A DNA stretch of 48,777 bases from Deltaproteobacteria bacterium (GCA_021737785.1 JAIPDI010000042.1:1-48777), one strand, 5' to 3'; numbered from the stretch's first letter, positions 12,315 through 21,832 are shown. Numbers and translations: made by a program. The notes: generated by a model from the letters alone, not told the origin.

Positions 12315-13043
12315 GTGGATTTTATGACCATAAAGGATATCAGCCCGGATCAGGTGATCTTTTGGCAATGGGGACCGGTTTCCATCAACGCGACCATCGC
12401 ATTTACATGGCTGGTGATGGCCCTCATGGTGATCGGTTCCTGGTTGATCACACGGCGGTTGTCAGCGGATGTGCGCCTGTCACGATGGCAGAACCTCCTG
12501 GAAGTCGTGGTGGACGGGATACGAAAGGAGATCCGCGAGATCAGTCAGCAGGAGCCGGACGCTTACCTCTATTTTGTGGGGACCCTGTTTTTGTTCATCC
12601 TGATCTCCAATATCCTCTCCATTATCCCGGGATATGTGGCGCCCACGTCATCCCTCTCCACCACGGCAGGACTGGCCGTGTGCGTATTTGCGGCCGTTCC
12701 TGTTTACGGCATTCTGCGCCGTGGCCTTCGGGGCTATTTAAGGCAATATATCAAGCCCACGCCGTTCATGCTTCCCTTTAACATCATCGGCGAGGTGTCC
12801 CGCACCCTGGCCCTTGCGGTCCGGTTGTTCGGAAATATGATGAGCGGTACAAAGATCGTCGCCATCCTTCTGGCCATTACGCCCCTTATATTTCCCATTG
12901 TCATGCATGCGTTGGGCCTCCTTACCGGCGTGATTCAGGCCTATATCTTTGCGGTGCTCGCCATGGTCTATATTGCATCGGCGACACGGATTCAAGAACA
13001 GAAGAAAGATAACCCGGAACAAGAGAAAGGAGAAGATTCATAA
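12315..13043 (+). CDS. atpB: N-type ATPase a subunit
   Basis: The stator channel subunit, 242 residues with about five membrane helices. The essential helix-4 arginine is Arg170 in ALAVRLFGNMMSG, and a polar C-terminal helix pattern is present. The GTG start is 9 bases after a perfect GGAGG (12301-12305). Its stop shares one base with the start of atpE (TAATG). Confidence 0.93.
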   Translation: MDFMTIKDISPDQVIFWQWGPVSINATIAFTWLVMALMVIGSWLITRRLSADVRLSRWQNLLEVVVDGIRKEIREISQQEPDAYLYFVGTLFLFILISNILSIIPGYVAPTSSLSTTAGLAVCVFAAVPVYGILRRGLRGYLRQYIKPTPFMLPFNIIGEVSRTLALAVRLFGNMMSGTKIVAILLAITPLIFPIVMHALGLLTGVIQAYIFAVLAMVYIASATRIQEQKKDNPEQEKGEDS

Positions 13044-13321
13044 TGGACAGTATTTCGCTAATCGGAATGGCCTCCGTGATCACCGCCGGACTCACCATCG
13101 GCATCGGCGCCATCGGTCCCGCCCTCGGCGAGGGCCGGTCTGTGGCCCAGGCGTTGAGTTCCATGGCCCAGCAACCGGATGAAGCCAACAGGATTACGCG
13201 GACCCTGTTTGTGGGTCTGGCCATGATCGAGTCCACGGCCATTTACGCCTTCGTGGTCTCCATGATTCTGTTGTTTGCCAACCCCTTCTGGGACCATGTG
13301 GTCTCCAAGGCAGGAGGATAA
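13043..13321 (+). CDS. atpE: N-type ATPase c subunit
   Basis: The 92-residue rotor-ring proteolipid has two helices. The ion-binding carboxylate is Glu63 in AMIESTAIYAF, followed by Ser64, Thr65 and Tyr68, as in sodium-binding c subunits. The first helix carries a second carboxylate, Glu30 in GPALGEGRS, where Ilyobacter-type sodium c subunits have Gln. Paired glutamates are a known feature of some N-type c rings. GGAG lies upstream, and the start overlaps the atpB stop by one base. Confidence 0.93.
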   Translation: MDSISLIGMASVITAGLTIGIGAIGPALGEGRSVAQALSSMAQQPDEANRITRTLFVGLAMIESTAIYAFVVSMILLFANPFWDHVVSKAGG

Positions 13322-13324
13322 GCC

Positions 13325-14164
13325 GTGCTCATCGACTGGTTCACCGTCGTCGCCCAGATCGTCAATTTTCTTATCCTGGTGGCGTTGCTCAAATACTTCC
13401 TCTACGACCGGGTCATCCGGGCCATGGACGCGCGCGAGGAAAAGGTCCATTCCCGCCTGGAATCGGCTGAAGAAATGAAAAAGGAGAGTGAAGAGGAGGC
13501 GGAGAACTATCGCCGGAAGAACCGGGAGATTGAAGAGAAACGAAAAGAGATATTGGACAATGCCAGGGAAGAGGCTGAGCATCAGCGTAAGGAACTGACC
13601 CGGCAGGCCCGCAGCGATGTGGAGAACCTGCGGTCAAAGTGGCAGGAATCCGTGCATCGGGAGAAGGCGGCCTTTCTCAGGGAGTTGAAAGAGCTGGCCG
13701 GTCAGCAGGTCTATGCCCTGTCCCGCCGCGCCCTGAGGGATCTGGCCGATGCAGATCTGGAAGAACGGGTTGCCCATGTCTTTGTCCGGGAAATGAGGCA
13801 CGTGAAAAAGGAAGAACGACAAAAGATGGCCGAGGCCGTCAAGGCGGACGGCAACATTGCAACGGTTCGAAGCGGATTCGAAATCCCCGACACCCGACGT
13901 CAAGAGATCACGACGGCCGTTCATGAACTGATTTCAGAGGATGCGGAGGTCAGGTATAAGGAGGATCCTGAGATCATCCTTGGAATTGAACTCAAGAGCG
14001 GGGGAGAGAAAATGGCCTGGAGTCTTGAGGACTATATGCGGGACCTGGAAGACAAGACACGATCGATGTTGAAGCAAGAGGCAAGAGAAGAAGACGCTGA
14101 CGCCGCTGAAGAGAAGAAAGCCAAAGGGGATAAGGGCGGGGGACGAGGAAATGGTGAAGGCTGA
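13325..14164 (+). CDS. atpF: N-type ATPase b-type stator subunit (long form)
   Basis: The 279-residue product has one N-terminal membrane helix (about 6-25) and a long charged coiled coil (about 45-135), then a C-terminal globular part with delta-like features. It is far longer than the usual roughly 160-residue b subunit, and no separate delta gene (atpH) exists in the operon. This matches N-ATPases, in which the b protein probably covers the delta role. The start is GTG three bases after atpE. The 3' end overlaps atpA by 14 bases. Confidence 0.9.
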   Translation: MLIDWFTVVAQIVNFLILVALLKYFLYDRVIRAMDAREEKVHSRLESAEEMKKESEEEAENYRRKNREIEEKRKEILDNAREEAEHQRKELTRQARSDVENLRSKWQESVHREKAAFLRELKELAGQQVYALSRRALRDLADADLEERVAHVFVREMRHVKKEERQKMAEAVKADGNIATVRSGFEIPDTRRQEITTAVHELISEDAEVRYKEDPEIILGIELKSGGEKMAWSLEDYMRDLEDKTRSMLKQEAREEDADAAEEKKAKGDKGGGRGNGEG

Positions 14165-15668
14165 AGCCGATGAGATGGGAGCAGCTCTCCATAACGTGTT
14201 TGATGTTATGGCGGACGCCCTGAAATCCCACCGAACCCGATTGGGGCTTCAGGAGGTAGGCGTGATCAGTTTCCTGGGACCGGGTGTGGTTCGTGTTGCG
14301 GGCCTGCAGGGTGTTCGGTCCCGGGAACTCCTTCGCTTTCCCGGTGAGCGTTTGGGAATGGCCTTTGATGTGGCGCCTCATGAGGCGGGGATTGTACTCC
14401 TTGATGAAAGCGAGGATCTGGGGGCCGGTGATGAGGTGCGGCGCACGGACAGGGTGCTGGACATCCCCGTAGGCGATGACCTGTTGGGACGGGTCATCGA
14501 TGCCCAGGGACGTCCCCTTGACAACCGGGGGCCGATACATGGTTCGAAGCGACTTCCTGTTGAGCGGCCTGCGCATCCCATCATGGACCGTCTCCCCGTC
14601 ACCGTCCCCCTTCAGACCGGGATCAAGGTGGTGGATGCCCTGATTCCCATCGGCCGGGGCCAAAGGGAACTGATCATCGGAGACCGCCAGACAGGCAAGA
14701 CCGCCATCGCCTTGGATACCATCATCAACCAGAAGGACACGGACGTGCTCTGCATCTATTGCGCCATCGGCAAACGCGCCTCGGCCGCGGCAAAGGTCAT
14801 TGCCGATCTGCATCAGGGCGAGGCCATGGACCACAGCATGGTGATGGTGGCCACCGAAGAAGACCCTCCCGGCCTTCAATTTGTCACGCCCTACGCGGCC
14901 ATGACCGTGGGTGAATATTTCATGGAACAGGGGAGGAATGTGTTGGTGGTCTTCGACGATCTCACCCGGCATGCACGGGCATACAGAGAACTCTCCCTTC
15001 TTCTCCGTCGTCCACCCGGGAGGGAGGCCTATCCCGGCGACATCTTCTATATCCATTCGAGGCTCCTGGAACGTTCCACCCATCTTCGCGAGGAACTGGG
15101 CGGGGGGTCGCTGTCGGCCCTCCCGATTATTGAGACAGAGGCCCAGAACATCTCCGCCTATATCCCCACCAACCTGATTTCCATTACCGACGGCCAGATA
15201 TATCTCTCGCCGGACCTGTTCCAGAAAGGGATCCTCCCTGCCGTCGACGTGGGGAAGTCCGTATCCCGCGTAGGCGGCAAGACCCAGCTCAGCGCCTATC
15301 GGGCCGTGGCCGGCGATCTTCGATTATCCTATTCGCAGTTTGAAGAACTGGAGGCGTTTGCCCGGTTCGGCACCCAGTTGGATGAGGATACCCGCAAGAC
15401 CCTGGAACGGGGCCGCCGGGTGCGCGAGGTCCTCAAACAGCCTCAGTATGCCCCCATGGGGGTGGCCGAGCAGATCGCCGTACTGGTGGCCGTGAACGAG
15501 GGGGTATTGGATTCGACCGCCCCTGAAAAGATGGCCGGGGCGGAGAGACGGATACGAGAGGCGGCGACGAAAAACCTGGGCGATCTCTGTCACCGGATCG
15601 AACAGGGTGAAAAAATCAGCCAAAACGATATGGAGGCCCTGAAAGAGACGGCGGCGAATGCGGTTTAG
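14151..15668 (+). CDS. atpA: N-type ATPase alpha subunit
   Basis: The non-catalytic head subunit, 505 residues, with P-loop GDRQTGKT at 177-184. Other family segments include [39 protein letters not shown] and a C-terminal domain beginning [29 protein letters not shown]. The ATG lies inside the end of atpF. A 25-base repeat tract of TCTGACCTCTG type follows before atpG. Confidence 0.95.
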   Translation: MVKAEADEMGAALHNVFDVMADALKSHRTRLGLQEVGVISFLGPGVVRVAGLQGVRSRELLRFPGERLGMAFDVAPHEAGIVLLDESEDLGAGDEVRRTDRVLDIPVGDDLLGRVIDAQGRPLDNRGPIHGSKRLPVERPAHPIMDRLPVTVPLQTGIKVVDALIPIGRGQRELIIGDRQTGKTAIALDTIINQKDTDVLCIYCAIGKRASAAAKVIADLHQGEAMDHSMVMVATEEDPPGLQFVTPYAAMTVGEYFMEQGRNVLVVFDDLTRHARAYRELSLLLRRPPGREAYPGDIFYIHSRLLERSTHLREELGGGSLSALPIIETEAQNISAYIPTNLISITDGQIYLSPDLFQKGILPAVDVGKSVSRVGGKTQLSAYRAVAGDLRLSYSQFEELEAFARFGTQLDEDTRKTLERGRRVREVLKQPQYAPMGVAEQIAVLVAVNEGVLDSTAPEKMAGAERRIREAATKNLGDLCHRIEQGEKISQNDMEALKETAANAV

Positions 15669-15735
15669 AATGGGGATGCAGGATGTGGGATGTATCGTTT
15701 TTTTCTGACCTCTGACATCTGATCTCTGTTTTTCT
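15669..15735. repeat. Degenerate repeat tract between atpA and atpG
   Basis: It contains GGATGCAGGATGTGGGATG and TCTGACCTCTGACATCTGATCTCTG. The second block is almost the same as 12137-12161, so direct copies flank atpB-E-F-A. Confidence 0.7.
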
Positions 15736-15752
15736 CGGTTGGGCACTTGCTT

Positions 15753-16643
15753 ATGGAAACCCTGGAGGAACTGAAACAGCGGATTGAAAGCACCAAAGAT
15801 CTGCAATCCGTGGTGAAAACCATGAAGGCCCTGGCCGCGGTCAGGATCCGGCAGTTCGAACGGGCTGTGGAATCCCTCGGCGATTACAATCAGACCGTGG
15901 AGATGGCCCTTCGCGTTGCCCTTCGGGACCGTCCCCACATGACGGTGGGGGCCCGGGCCGGGCCGAAGGATCAACTGGGGGCGGTGGTGTTCGGCTCCGA
16001 CCAGGGGATGTGCGGGCAGCTCAACGATCAGATCGTCGCACACGCGCTCGATGAAATGGGACGATTTTCTCAGGTGGCGCATCAAAATCGGATGATCATG
16101 GCCCTGGGTGAGCGTGTCAGGGGGAGGCTTGAGGATGCGGATCAGCCGGTGGATGTGGCATTGTCCGCGCCCGGCTCTGTGAGCGGCATAACACCCCTGG
16201 TCCAGGACATTCTGATGACCATTGAGGGTTGGCACAAAGAGCGGGGCCTGGACCAGGTATTTCTGTTTTACAGTAAACACCTCTCCGGCGCATCCTATCG
16301 GCCCCACACCATGCACCTGTTGCCGGTGGACAGGACATGGCTCTCGAAGGTGCGGGAAAAACAGTGGCCCAACCGATGTCTCCCCATGTTTACCATGGAC
16401 TGGGACCCCCTGTTTTCGGCATTGATCCGGCAGTACCTCTTTGTTTCCCTTTTTCGCGCCTTTGCAGAATCCCTGGCCAGCGAAAACGCCAGTCGTCTGG
16501 CCTCCATGCAGGGGGCGGAACGGAACATCCGGGACCAGATGGAAGAACTCAATATGCAGTACCACCAGCAGCGGCAGATGTCCATTACAGAGGAACTGCT
16601 GGATATTGTGTCCGGATTCGAGGCCATGGAACATGATGCGTAA
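15753..16643 (+). CDS. atpG: N-type ATPase gamma subunit
   Basis: The rotor shaft subunit. The N-terminus ETLEELKQRIESTKDLQSVVKTMKALAAVRIRQFE is the expected coiled coil, and the C-terminus FAESLASENASRLASMQGAERN pairs with it. I use the ATG at 15753 (296 residues); a TTG two codons earlier is possible. No strong ribosome-binding site is visible, and the gene is separated from atpA by repeats. It is the last gene of the ATPase set. Confidence 0.92.
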   Translation: METLEELKQRIESTKDLQSVVKTMKALAAVRIRQFERAVESLGDYNQTVEMALRVALRDRPHMTVGARAGPKDQLGAVVFGSDQGMCGQLNDQIVAHALDEMGRFSQVAHQNRMIMALGERVRGRLEDADQPVDVALSAPGSVSGITPLVQDILMTIEGWHKERGLDQVFLFYSKHLSGASYRPHTMHLLPVDRTWLSKVREKQWPNRCLPMFTMDWDPLFSALIRQYLFVSLFRAFAESLASENASRLASMQGAERNIRDQMEELNMQYHQQRQMSITEELLDIVSGFEAMEHDA

Positions 16644-16667
16644 GAGAGTGCACGGCCCATGGCGAAT

Positions 16668-16779
16668 CATACGACCGCATTTTATTGCAGCTCTTGAGCA
16701 GAGACCCCCACGGGCGTCCGGAACGCTTCCGGGACTTAGGTGAAACCTGTTTGGTTGCGGCCGTCAGGTCGCTTTAGGG
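16668..16779 (+). repeat. Mosaic dispersed repeat R2, copy A (between atpG and pfkB)
   Basis: It runs from CATACGACCGCATTTTATTG through GCAGCTCTTGAGCAGAGACC, CGTCCGGAACGCTTCCGGGA, CTTAGGTGAAACCTG and GGTTGCGGCCGTCAGGTCGC. Matching blocks occur at 21785-21832 (reverse) and 21973-22078 (forward). The CCGGAACGCTTCCGG and AGGTGAAACCT parts can fold as hairpins. Confidence 0.75.
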
Positions 16780-16789
16780 AGGGACTCGC

Positions 16790-17728
16790 ATGTCCATATT
16801 GACTTTGACCATGAACCCCTGCATCGACAAGAGTTCAAGCATCGAAAATGTGGTGGCCGAACGGAAATTGCGTTGTGAAGAACCCGTCTATGAGCCTGGG
16901 GGCGGGGGCGTTAATGTCTCCCGGGCCGTCCATAAGCTCGGCGGGACATCCACGCTCATCTATCTCTCAGGAGGTCAGATAGGCCGAATGCTGGATATGC
17001 TGCTGGATCAGGAAGGGATAGTCTGCCAGAGGATGCCGATCGAAGGCATGACCCGCGAAAACCTCATGGTGTATGAGAAGGCCACCGGCCAGCAATACCG
17101 GTTCGGAATGCCGGGGCCGATGGTGGTTGAAGAAGAATGGAAGCAGTGCCTTGGAAGCATATCGGCGGTGGATCCCGCACCCGAATATATGGTGGCCAGC
17201 GGCAGTCTTCCTCCCGGGACCCCGGATGATTTCTACGGGCGGCTTGCCCGTCTGGCAAAAGACCGGCATATCAGGCTCATTCTGGATACCACCGGAGAGC
17301 CTCTCCGTATTGCGGTGGAGGAAGGCCTCTACATGATAAAACCCAATTTCCGCGAACTCGAGGCCCTGTCGGATACAAAGATCGATCAGGAATCGTGTCA
17401 GGTGACCCTGGCCGAGCAGATTGTTCAAAAGGGACAGAGCGAAGCGCTTGTAGTCTCTCTCGGGGCGGCAGGTGCGCTCCTGGTCTCGAAAGACGGCTGT
17501 GAACGCCTGCGCGTCCCCACCGTACCGATCAAGAGTAAAGTGGGGGCAGGAGACAGCATGGTGGGCGGCATGGTCCTTGCGCTGGAACGTGGCGAGCCCC
17601 TCCTGAATGCCGTCCGATTCGGTATGGCGGCAGGCGCCGCCGCCGTCATGACGCCGGGAACTGAACTCTGCCGAAGGGAGGATACGGAAAGGCTCTATGA
17701 GGAAATGCTTTCGGAAGGACCTTCATAG
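16790..17728 (+). CDS. pfkB: 6-phosphofructokinase II (PfkB/ribokinase family)
   Basis: It phosphorylates fructose 6-phosphate with ATP. The 312-residue protein carries the family signatures EPGGGGVNVSRAVHKLGG (about 36-52) and SKVGAGDSMVGGMVLAL with the catalytic base Asp255. The C-terminus RFGMAAGAAAVMTPGTELCRREDTERLYEEM closely follows the E. coli PfkB pattern; tagatose-6-phosphate or 1-phosphofructokinase activity remains possible. AGGGAGGG precedes the ATG. It converges on the zinc-finger/BON gene with 7 bases between stops. Confidence 0.88.
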   Translation: MSILTLTMNPCIDKSSSIENVVAERKLRCEEPVYEPGGGGVNVSRAVHKLGGTSTLIYLSGGQIGRMLDMLLDQEGIVCQRMPIEGMTRENLMVYEKATGQQYRFGMPGPMVVEEEWKQCLGSISAVDPAPEYMVASGSLPPGTPDDFYGRLARLAKDRHIRLILDTTGEPLRIAVEEGLYMIKPNFRELEALSDTKIDQESCQVTLAEQIVQKGQSEALVVSLGAAGALLVSKDGCERLRVPTVPIKSKVGAGDSMVGGMVLALERGEPLLNAVRFGMAAGAAAVMTPGTELCRREDTERLYEEMLSEGPS

Positions 17729-17735
17729 GATCGTC

Positions 17736-18524
17736 TCATCGCACGTTTTCCGGTATGAACTCATCCGGAGGGCTGACAGGCTTTCCGGATTTGCTCGAAT
17801 GAAACACTTCTTCATTAATGTCCTCGCCCTGCAGCAGTTCCTCCTCTTCTGTTTTTTTCAGGTCTGCCGGACGATCGCGATCCTCCCTTTGCCGGGAGAT
17901 ACCTTCAATCCGCACGTGGTCCTCAAGTTCGTGAAACCCCAGGGTGTCCTGAAGTATTTCCATCAGGATTTCATGGGATGCTTCACTGGGCAGGGAACCC
18001 TCCATGCGAACCACACCTTTGTCCACATCGATTTGAAGATCTTCCAGCTCAATACTGCCGTCATCCTTCAGTTTTTCATTGATGAGCGTTTTCAGTTCAT
18101 CATCGGACATCCCTTCAAAATCCGACGGCAGCCCGGTCTCACCTGTCTCGGGGGAAACCGACATGTCTAACCCTTCTTTCCGCGTCTTTGCACACCGGGT
18201 ACAGTGCTGCGTCCATGGCAAGGCGTTCAGGCGCCTTGGTGAGATGGGCTTTCCGCAGACCCGGCATACCCCGTAATCGCCGGTCTCCATCCGGCGCAGG
18301 GCCGTATCGATGGCCTCGATTTCCCGCGCCTCCTGCTCATCCAGTTGCTCGAGGCCCAGGGATAATTGTCTCTTTTCAGCAGTCTCCTCAAGCTCTACTT
18401 CTTTTTCCTGCAGTTCTTTCCAGGAGGTGTCAAAACCTTCTCGAAGTTTGAAGATTTCTTCGCGTCTCCTCATGAGGGTCTCTCTTAAGTTTTCCATATC
18501 CGTCTGGCTCATGACATCTGCCAT
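17736..18524 (-). CDS. DksA/TraR-type zinc finger protein fused to a BON domain
   Basis: This 262-residue protein begins with a DksA-like antiparallel coiled coil (about 8-80) and a four-cysteine zinc finger (Cys87, Cys90, Cys108, Cys111). After a linker comes a BON-like domain at about 138-207, with the pattern IDVDKGVVRMEGSLPS and LGFHELEDHVRIEG, and an acidic disordered tail. DksA-family proteins bind the RNA polymerase secondary channel; BON domains usually bind lipids or other proteins. The coiled-coil tip here reads ELEETA rather than the DxxDxA of DksA. The start has AAAGGAGT upstream. Function is unknown; a stress regulator is the best guess. Confidence 0.8.
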   Translation of the reverse strand: MADVMSQTDMENLRETLMRRREEIFKLREGFDTSWKELQEKEVELEETAEKRQLSLGLEQLDEQEAREIEAIDTALRRMETGDYGVCRVCGKPISPRRLNALPWTQHCTRCAKTRKEGLDMSVSPETGETGLPSDFEGMSDDELKTLINEKLKDDGSIELEDLQIDVDKGVVRMEGSLPSEASHEILMEILQDTLGFHELEDHVRIEGISRQREDRDRPADLKKTEEEELLQGEDINEEVFHSSKSGKPVSPPDEFIPENVR

Positions 18525-18853
18525 TTGGTTACTCCTTTGCTGTCAGGAACTGGTGTCAACCATAAACTGTCTTTCGAATTCTTTTATCCTCTCCATCGGG
18601 AAATGGGAATAGGGTCCATGCGGTATTTCTCCCGCAAAGGAGGATGGGTCCAAAGGAAAATCGGATATGCCGGCACCGAGGCTTGATAGGGCTGTAACTA
18701 CGGTGGGGGATGGGGTGTCCGGATATACAGGATCTACCCCATTTACTTATTCCCGGGGTGAAGTAAACTCCACAAACAAGACTATACCCTATTTTAAAGA
18801 ATGCCTTGATTCTGTTGGCTGTCCGGCGCGGTGAAGCGGACAAGGGAGAACTC
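18525..18853. other. Intergenic region between divergent genes
   Basis: It separates the zinc-finger/BON gene and the acyl-CoA synthetase gene and should hold both promoters. A hairpin GCGGTATTTCTCCCGC (about 18619-18634) and a 30-base motif shared with 25402-25433 (at 18721-18748) are the only structures I see. Confidence 0.5.
18721..18748 (+). promoter_or_regulatory. Shared upstream motif GGAT..TATAC.GGAT.TA.CCCATTTACTT, copy 1
   Basis: The sequence GGATATACAGGATCTACCCC then ATTTACTT lies about 105 bases before the acyl-CoA synthetase start. A close variant lies upstream of the DUF5752/TreT operon. Whether it is an operator, promoter or repeat remnant is unknown. Confidence 0.4.
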
Positions 18854-21547
18854 ATGGGACTTTTCAATCTTGATAAAATATTCAAACCGGAATCCGTGGC
18901 GGTAATAGGGGCAAGCCCCAGTCAGGGGAGCATCGGCTTCGCCCTAATGGAAAATCTGACCGGGGGCGGATACGAGGGCCGGATCGTCCCGGTAAACCCC
19001 AAGCATTCCGAGATCATGGGCATCAAAACATACCCCGCCCTCTCCATGGCAAAACAGGATGTGGACCTTGCAATCATCGCAACACCGATCGCCACGGTGC
19101 CGGAAATTGTCAAGGAGTGCGTGGAAACGGGGGTCGGGGGCGCCATTATTATTTCCGCCGGCGGGAGGGAGACCGGACCGGAAGGTCTCGAGTTGGAGAA
19201 GGAAATTGACAGAGAGGCCAGAAAAGGCGGGCTTCGGATTATCGGCCCCAACTGCATGGGCATCATACGTCCGGATCGGAACCTGAACGCCAGTTTTGCC
19301 GCTCACATGGTGCCAAAAGGGAACCTTGCCTTTATTTCCCAGAGCGGCGCCATCTGCTCCGCCATGCTCGATCTCTCTTTGAAAGAGCACATGGGGTTCA
19401 GATATTTCGTGAGCATCGGCGCCATGCTGGATGTGGATTTCGGAGATTTGATCGATTATCTGGGAATGGATCCTGAAGTAAAAAGTATTCTCCTCTACAT
19501 CGAAAGCCTGACCCATTTTCGCAAATTCATGAGTGCGGCGCGTGCGGTGTCGCGTGTAAAACCGATCGTGATTCTGAAAGCCGGAAAAGGAAAGGCAGGG
19601 GCCCGGGCCGCAGCATCCCATACCGGCGCCATGGCCGGAGAGGATACGGTGTACGAGGCGGCATTTAAACGGGCGGGAGCGGTGAGGGTCGATACCCTGC
19701 AGGATTTCTTCGACTGCGCAGAGTTGCTGGCCAAACAGCCCCTCCCTTCGGGACGACGGTTGGTGGTGATTACAAATTCAGGCGGTCCGGGCGTAATGGC
19801 AGCAGATGCCATAGAAGAATATGGACTGGAACTCAGCCCTTTGAGCCGGGAAACCATGAACGGGCTCAATAAAATCCTGCCGCCCCACTGGAGTCACGGA
19901 AATCCCATCGATATCCTGGGGGATGCTACGGCCGAGCGGTATGAAAAGGCGGCCGAATGCTGCTTCAAGGCCGGGGAGATCGACGGCATGCTCGTCATTG
20001 TCAATCCTCAGGCCATGACCAATCCCACCGAGGTGGCCCGGACCCTGGGAAAGGGCCTGCAAAAGAGATCTTTCCAGGTATTTACCGCCCTCATGGGGGG
20101 CGCGGACGTGGAGGAGGGGAGGCATGTCCTTAACAGGGCGGGCATTCCCACATATGATACCCCGGAACGTGCCATCCGTTCTTTCATGTTTCTCGACAAA
20201 TATGCACGGAACCTGAAACTGCTTCAGGAGATCCCCTCCAAACTTTTACGAGATGTTGCTGCGGACGAAGATTCCGCCAGGGAGGTGATCGGGAAAGCGC
20301 TGGAAAAGGGGGAATGCCTTCTCACGGAAACCGAATCCAAACGGCTCCTCTCTTCCTACGGGATCCCGGTCAACCGGACGGAGACGGCGGGATCACCGGA
20401 GGCGGCCGTCGGTTTGGCCTCAGAAATAGGATATCCCGTGGTGATGAAGGTGCTCTCTCCGGATATCTCTCACAAAACCGAAGCCGGAGGGGTGTTGACG
20501 GATCTTGGAAGCGACCAGGAAGTCCGCGAGGCCTATGAAAAGATCATGAACAGTGCCCATGCATACGATCCTGAGGCCGAGATTCTGGGTGTGACGCTCC
20601 AGTCCATGATAAAAAATCCCGATGTGGAGCTTCTGGTGGGCGCGGTCAAGGACCCGAATTTCGGGCCGGTGATCGTCTTCGGTCTGGGGGGCATCTTTGC
20701 CGAAGTCCTCGGCGACAGGGAGATGGGATTGCCGCCGCTGAACCGGACACTTGCGCGAAGGCTCATGGAACCTACAAAGGCCTTTACCCTTCTCAACGGA
20801 TTTCGCAACATCCCCCCGGCCGACATGTCCCTCCTCGAAAAGTTGATCGTCTGTCTTTCTCATCTTTTGGTGGATTTTCCGGAGATTGCGGAGTTGGACA
20901 TGAATCCGGTAATTGTAAAGGATGGAAAGCCCTATGCTGTGGACGCCCGGGTTCTGATAAAAAAATCCGATACGCCTTCCCCCCTCCACCTGGTGATCAG
21001 CCCCTACCCTGAACAGTATGAATTCCAGGAGGTAACCTCCGGGGGCGTGGAGATCTTTATTCGACCCATCAGACCCGAAGATGCCTCCCTCCTCTTGGAT
21101 CTCTTCGACAACATGTCCATGAAAAGCCGGTATCAGCGCTTTTTCATACCGATGAAATCCCTGTCCAATGATCTCCTGATTCAACTGACCCAGATCGATT
21201 ACGATCGTCATATCGCCCTGGTGGCATTACGTCGGGAAGCGGGGGAAGATGAAATGCTGGGAGTGGCCCGGGCAATCGCCGGTCCGGATAATGAGGAAGC
21301 GGAATTTTCCGTGGCGGTGGGAGATGCCTGGCAGGGAAAAGGGATCGGCAGGAAACTTCTCCGGACGTGCCTTCGCGTGGGAAAGGAATACGGGATCAAA
21401 ACCCTTTATGGGACTGTTCTTGCAGAAAACACCCAGATGCTGGGACTGGCCCGGGAATTCGGGTTTAAGGTGACCAGGGGCAAAGGCGGCAATGAATATC
21501 AGCTGTTTATCGACCTGGAGCAGTATCAGGAATCGGCCACTGAGTAA
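18854..21547 (+). CDS. ADP-forming acyl-CoA synthetase fused to a GNAT acetyltransferase domain
   Basis: The 897-residue protein joins an alpha domain (CoA-binding Rossmann fold from residue about 5, then succinyl-CoA-ligase-like folds) and a beta ATP-grasp domain (about 480-700). A C-terminal GNAT domain follows at about 735-890 with the acetyl-CoA loop WQGKGIGRKLL. This is the architecture of the lysine acetyltransferases Pat/PatZ/YfiQ. Those usually have a degenerate synthetase part, but here the phosphorylatable His256 in AAASHTGAMAG is kept. It may therefore still make ATP from acetyl-CoA or other acyl-CoA, or sense them. The ATG is preceded by GGGAGAA; the in-frame codon 48 bases earlier has no such site. 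Confidence 0.88.
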   Translation: MGLFNLDKIFKPESVAVIGASPSQGSIGFALMENLTGGGYEGRIVPVNPKHSEIMGIKTYPALSMAKQDVDLAIIATPIATVPEIVKECVETGVGGAIIISAGGRETGPEGLELEKEIDREARKGGLRIIGPNCMGIIRPDRNLNASFAAHMVPKGNLAFISQSGAICSAMLDLSLKEHMGFRYFVSIGAMLDVDFGDLIDYLGMDPEVKSILLYIESLTHFRKFMSAARAVSRVKPIVILKAGKGKAGARAAASHTGAMAGEDTVYEAAFKRAGAVRVDTLQDFFDCAELLAKQPLPSGRRLVVITNSGGPGVMAADAIEEYGLELSPLSRETMNGLNKILPPHWSHGNPIDILGDATAERYEKAAECCFKAGEIDGMLVIVNPQAMTNPTEVARTLGKGLQKRSFQVFTALMGGADVEEGRHVLNRAGIPTYDTPERAIRSFMFLDKYARNLKLLQEIPSKLLRDVAADEDSAREVIGKALEKGECLLTETESKRLLSSYGIPVNRTETAGSPEAAVGLASEIGYPVVMKVLSPDISHKTEAGGVLTDLGSDQEVREAYEKIMNSAHAYDPEAEILGVTLQSMIKNPDVELLVGAVKDPNFGPVIVFGLGGIFAEVLGDREMGLPPLNRTLARRLMEPTKAFTLLNGFRNIPPADMSLLEKLIVCLSHLLVDFPEIAELDMNPVIVKDGKPYAVDARVLIKKSDTPSPLHLVISPYPEQYEFQEVTSGGVEIFIRPIRPEDASLLLDLFDNMSMKSRYQRFFIPMKSLSNDLLIQLTQIDYDRHIALVALRREAGEDEMLGVARAIAGPDNEEAEFSVAVGDAWQGKGIGRKLLRTCLRVGKEYGIKTLYGTVLAENTQMLGLAREFGFKVTRGKGGNEYQLFIDLEQYQESATE

Positions 21548-21784
21548 AGCTGTTTGTATCCCGGTATACCTTATTTTATAGACTCACACGGAGCCAAAGA
21601 ACACAGAGAAAAGGGCATGTTCCCGTTTATTTTCAAAAAAAATCCTTTGTGTGCTTTGTGTCTTTGTTTACCCCGTAGCTTCGGAAAATGGTACTGGGGT
21701 GTGAGTCCCGCCTGGCGGGATTGGTTGCGGGTATCCGCTTTAGACTTTTTGTCCGTAACTTCTCTGCACCGTGCAAAGAAGTTT

Positions 21785-21832
21785 GCCCGTGGGGGTCTCT
21801 GCCCAAGAGCTGCAATAAAATGCGGTCGTATC
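21785..21832 (-). repeat. Mosaic dispersed repeat R2, copy B (first half, inverted)
   Basis: The reverse complement reads CGATACGACCGCATTTTATTG then GCAGCTCTTGGGCAGAGACC and CCCACGGG, matching the first 47 bases of the 16668 copy with one or two changes. Confidence 0.75.

Noticed and set aside
18614-18720. Possible structured RNA upstream of the acyl-CoA synthetase gene
   Set aside because: A hairpin and purine-rich segments are present, but I cannot match them to any known riboswitch class.
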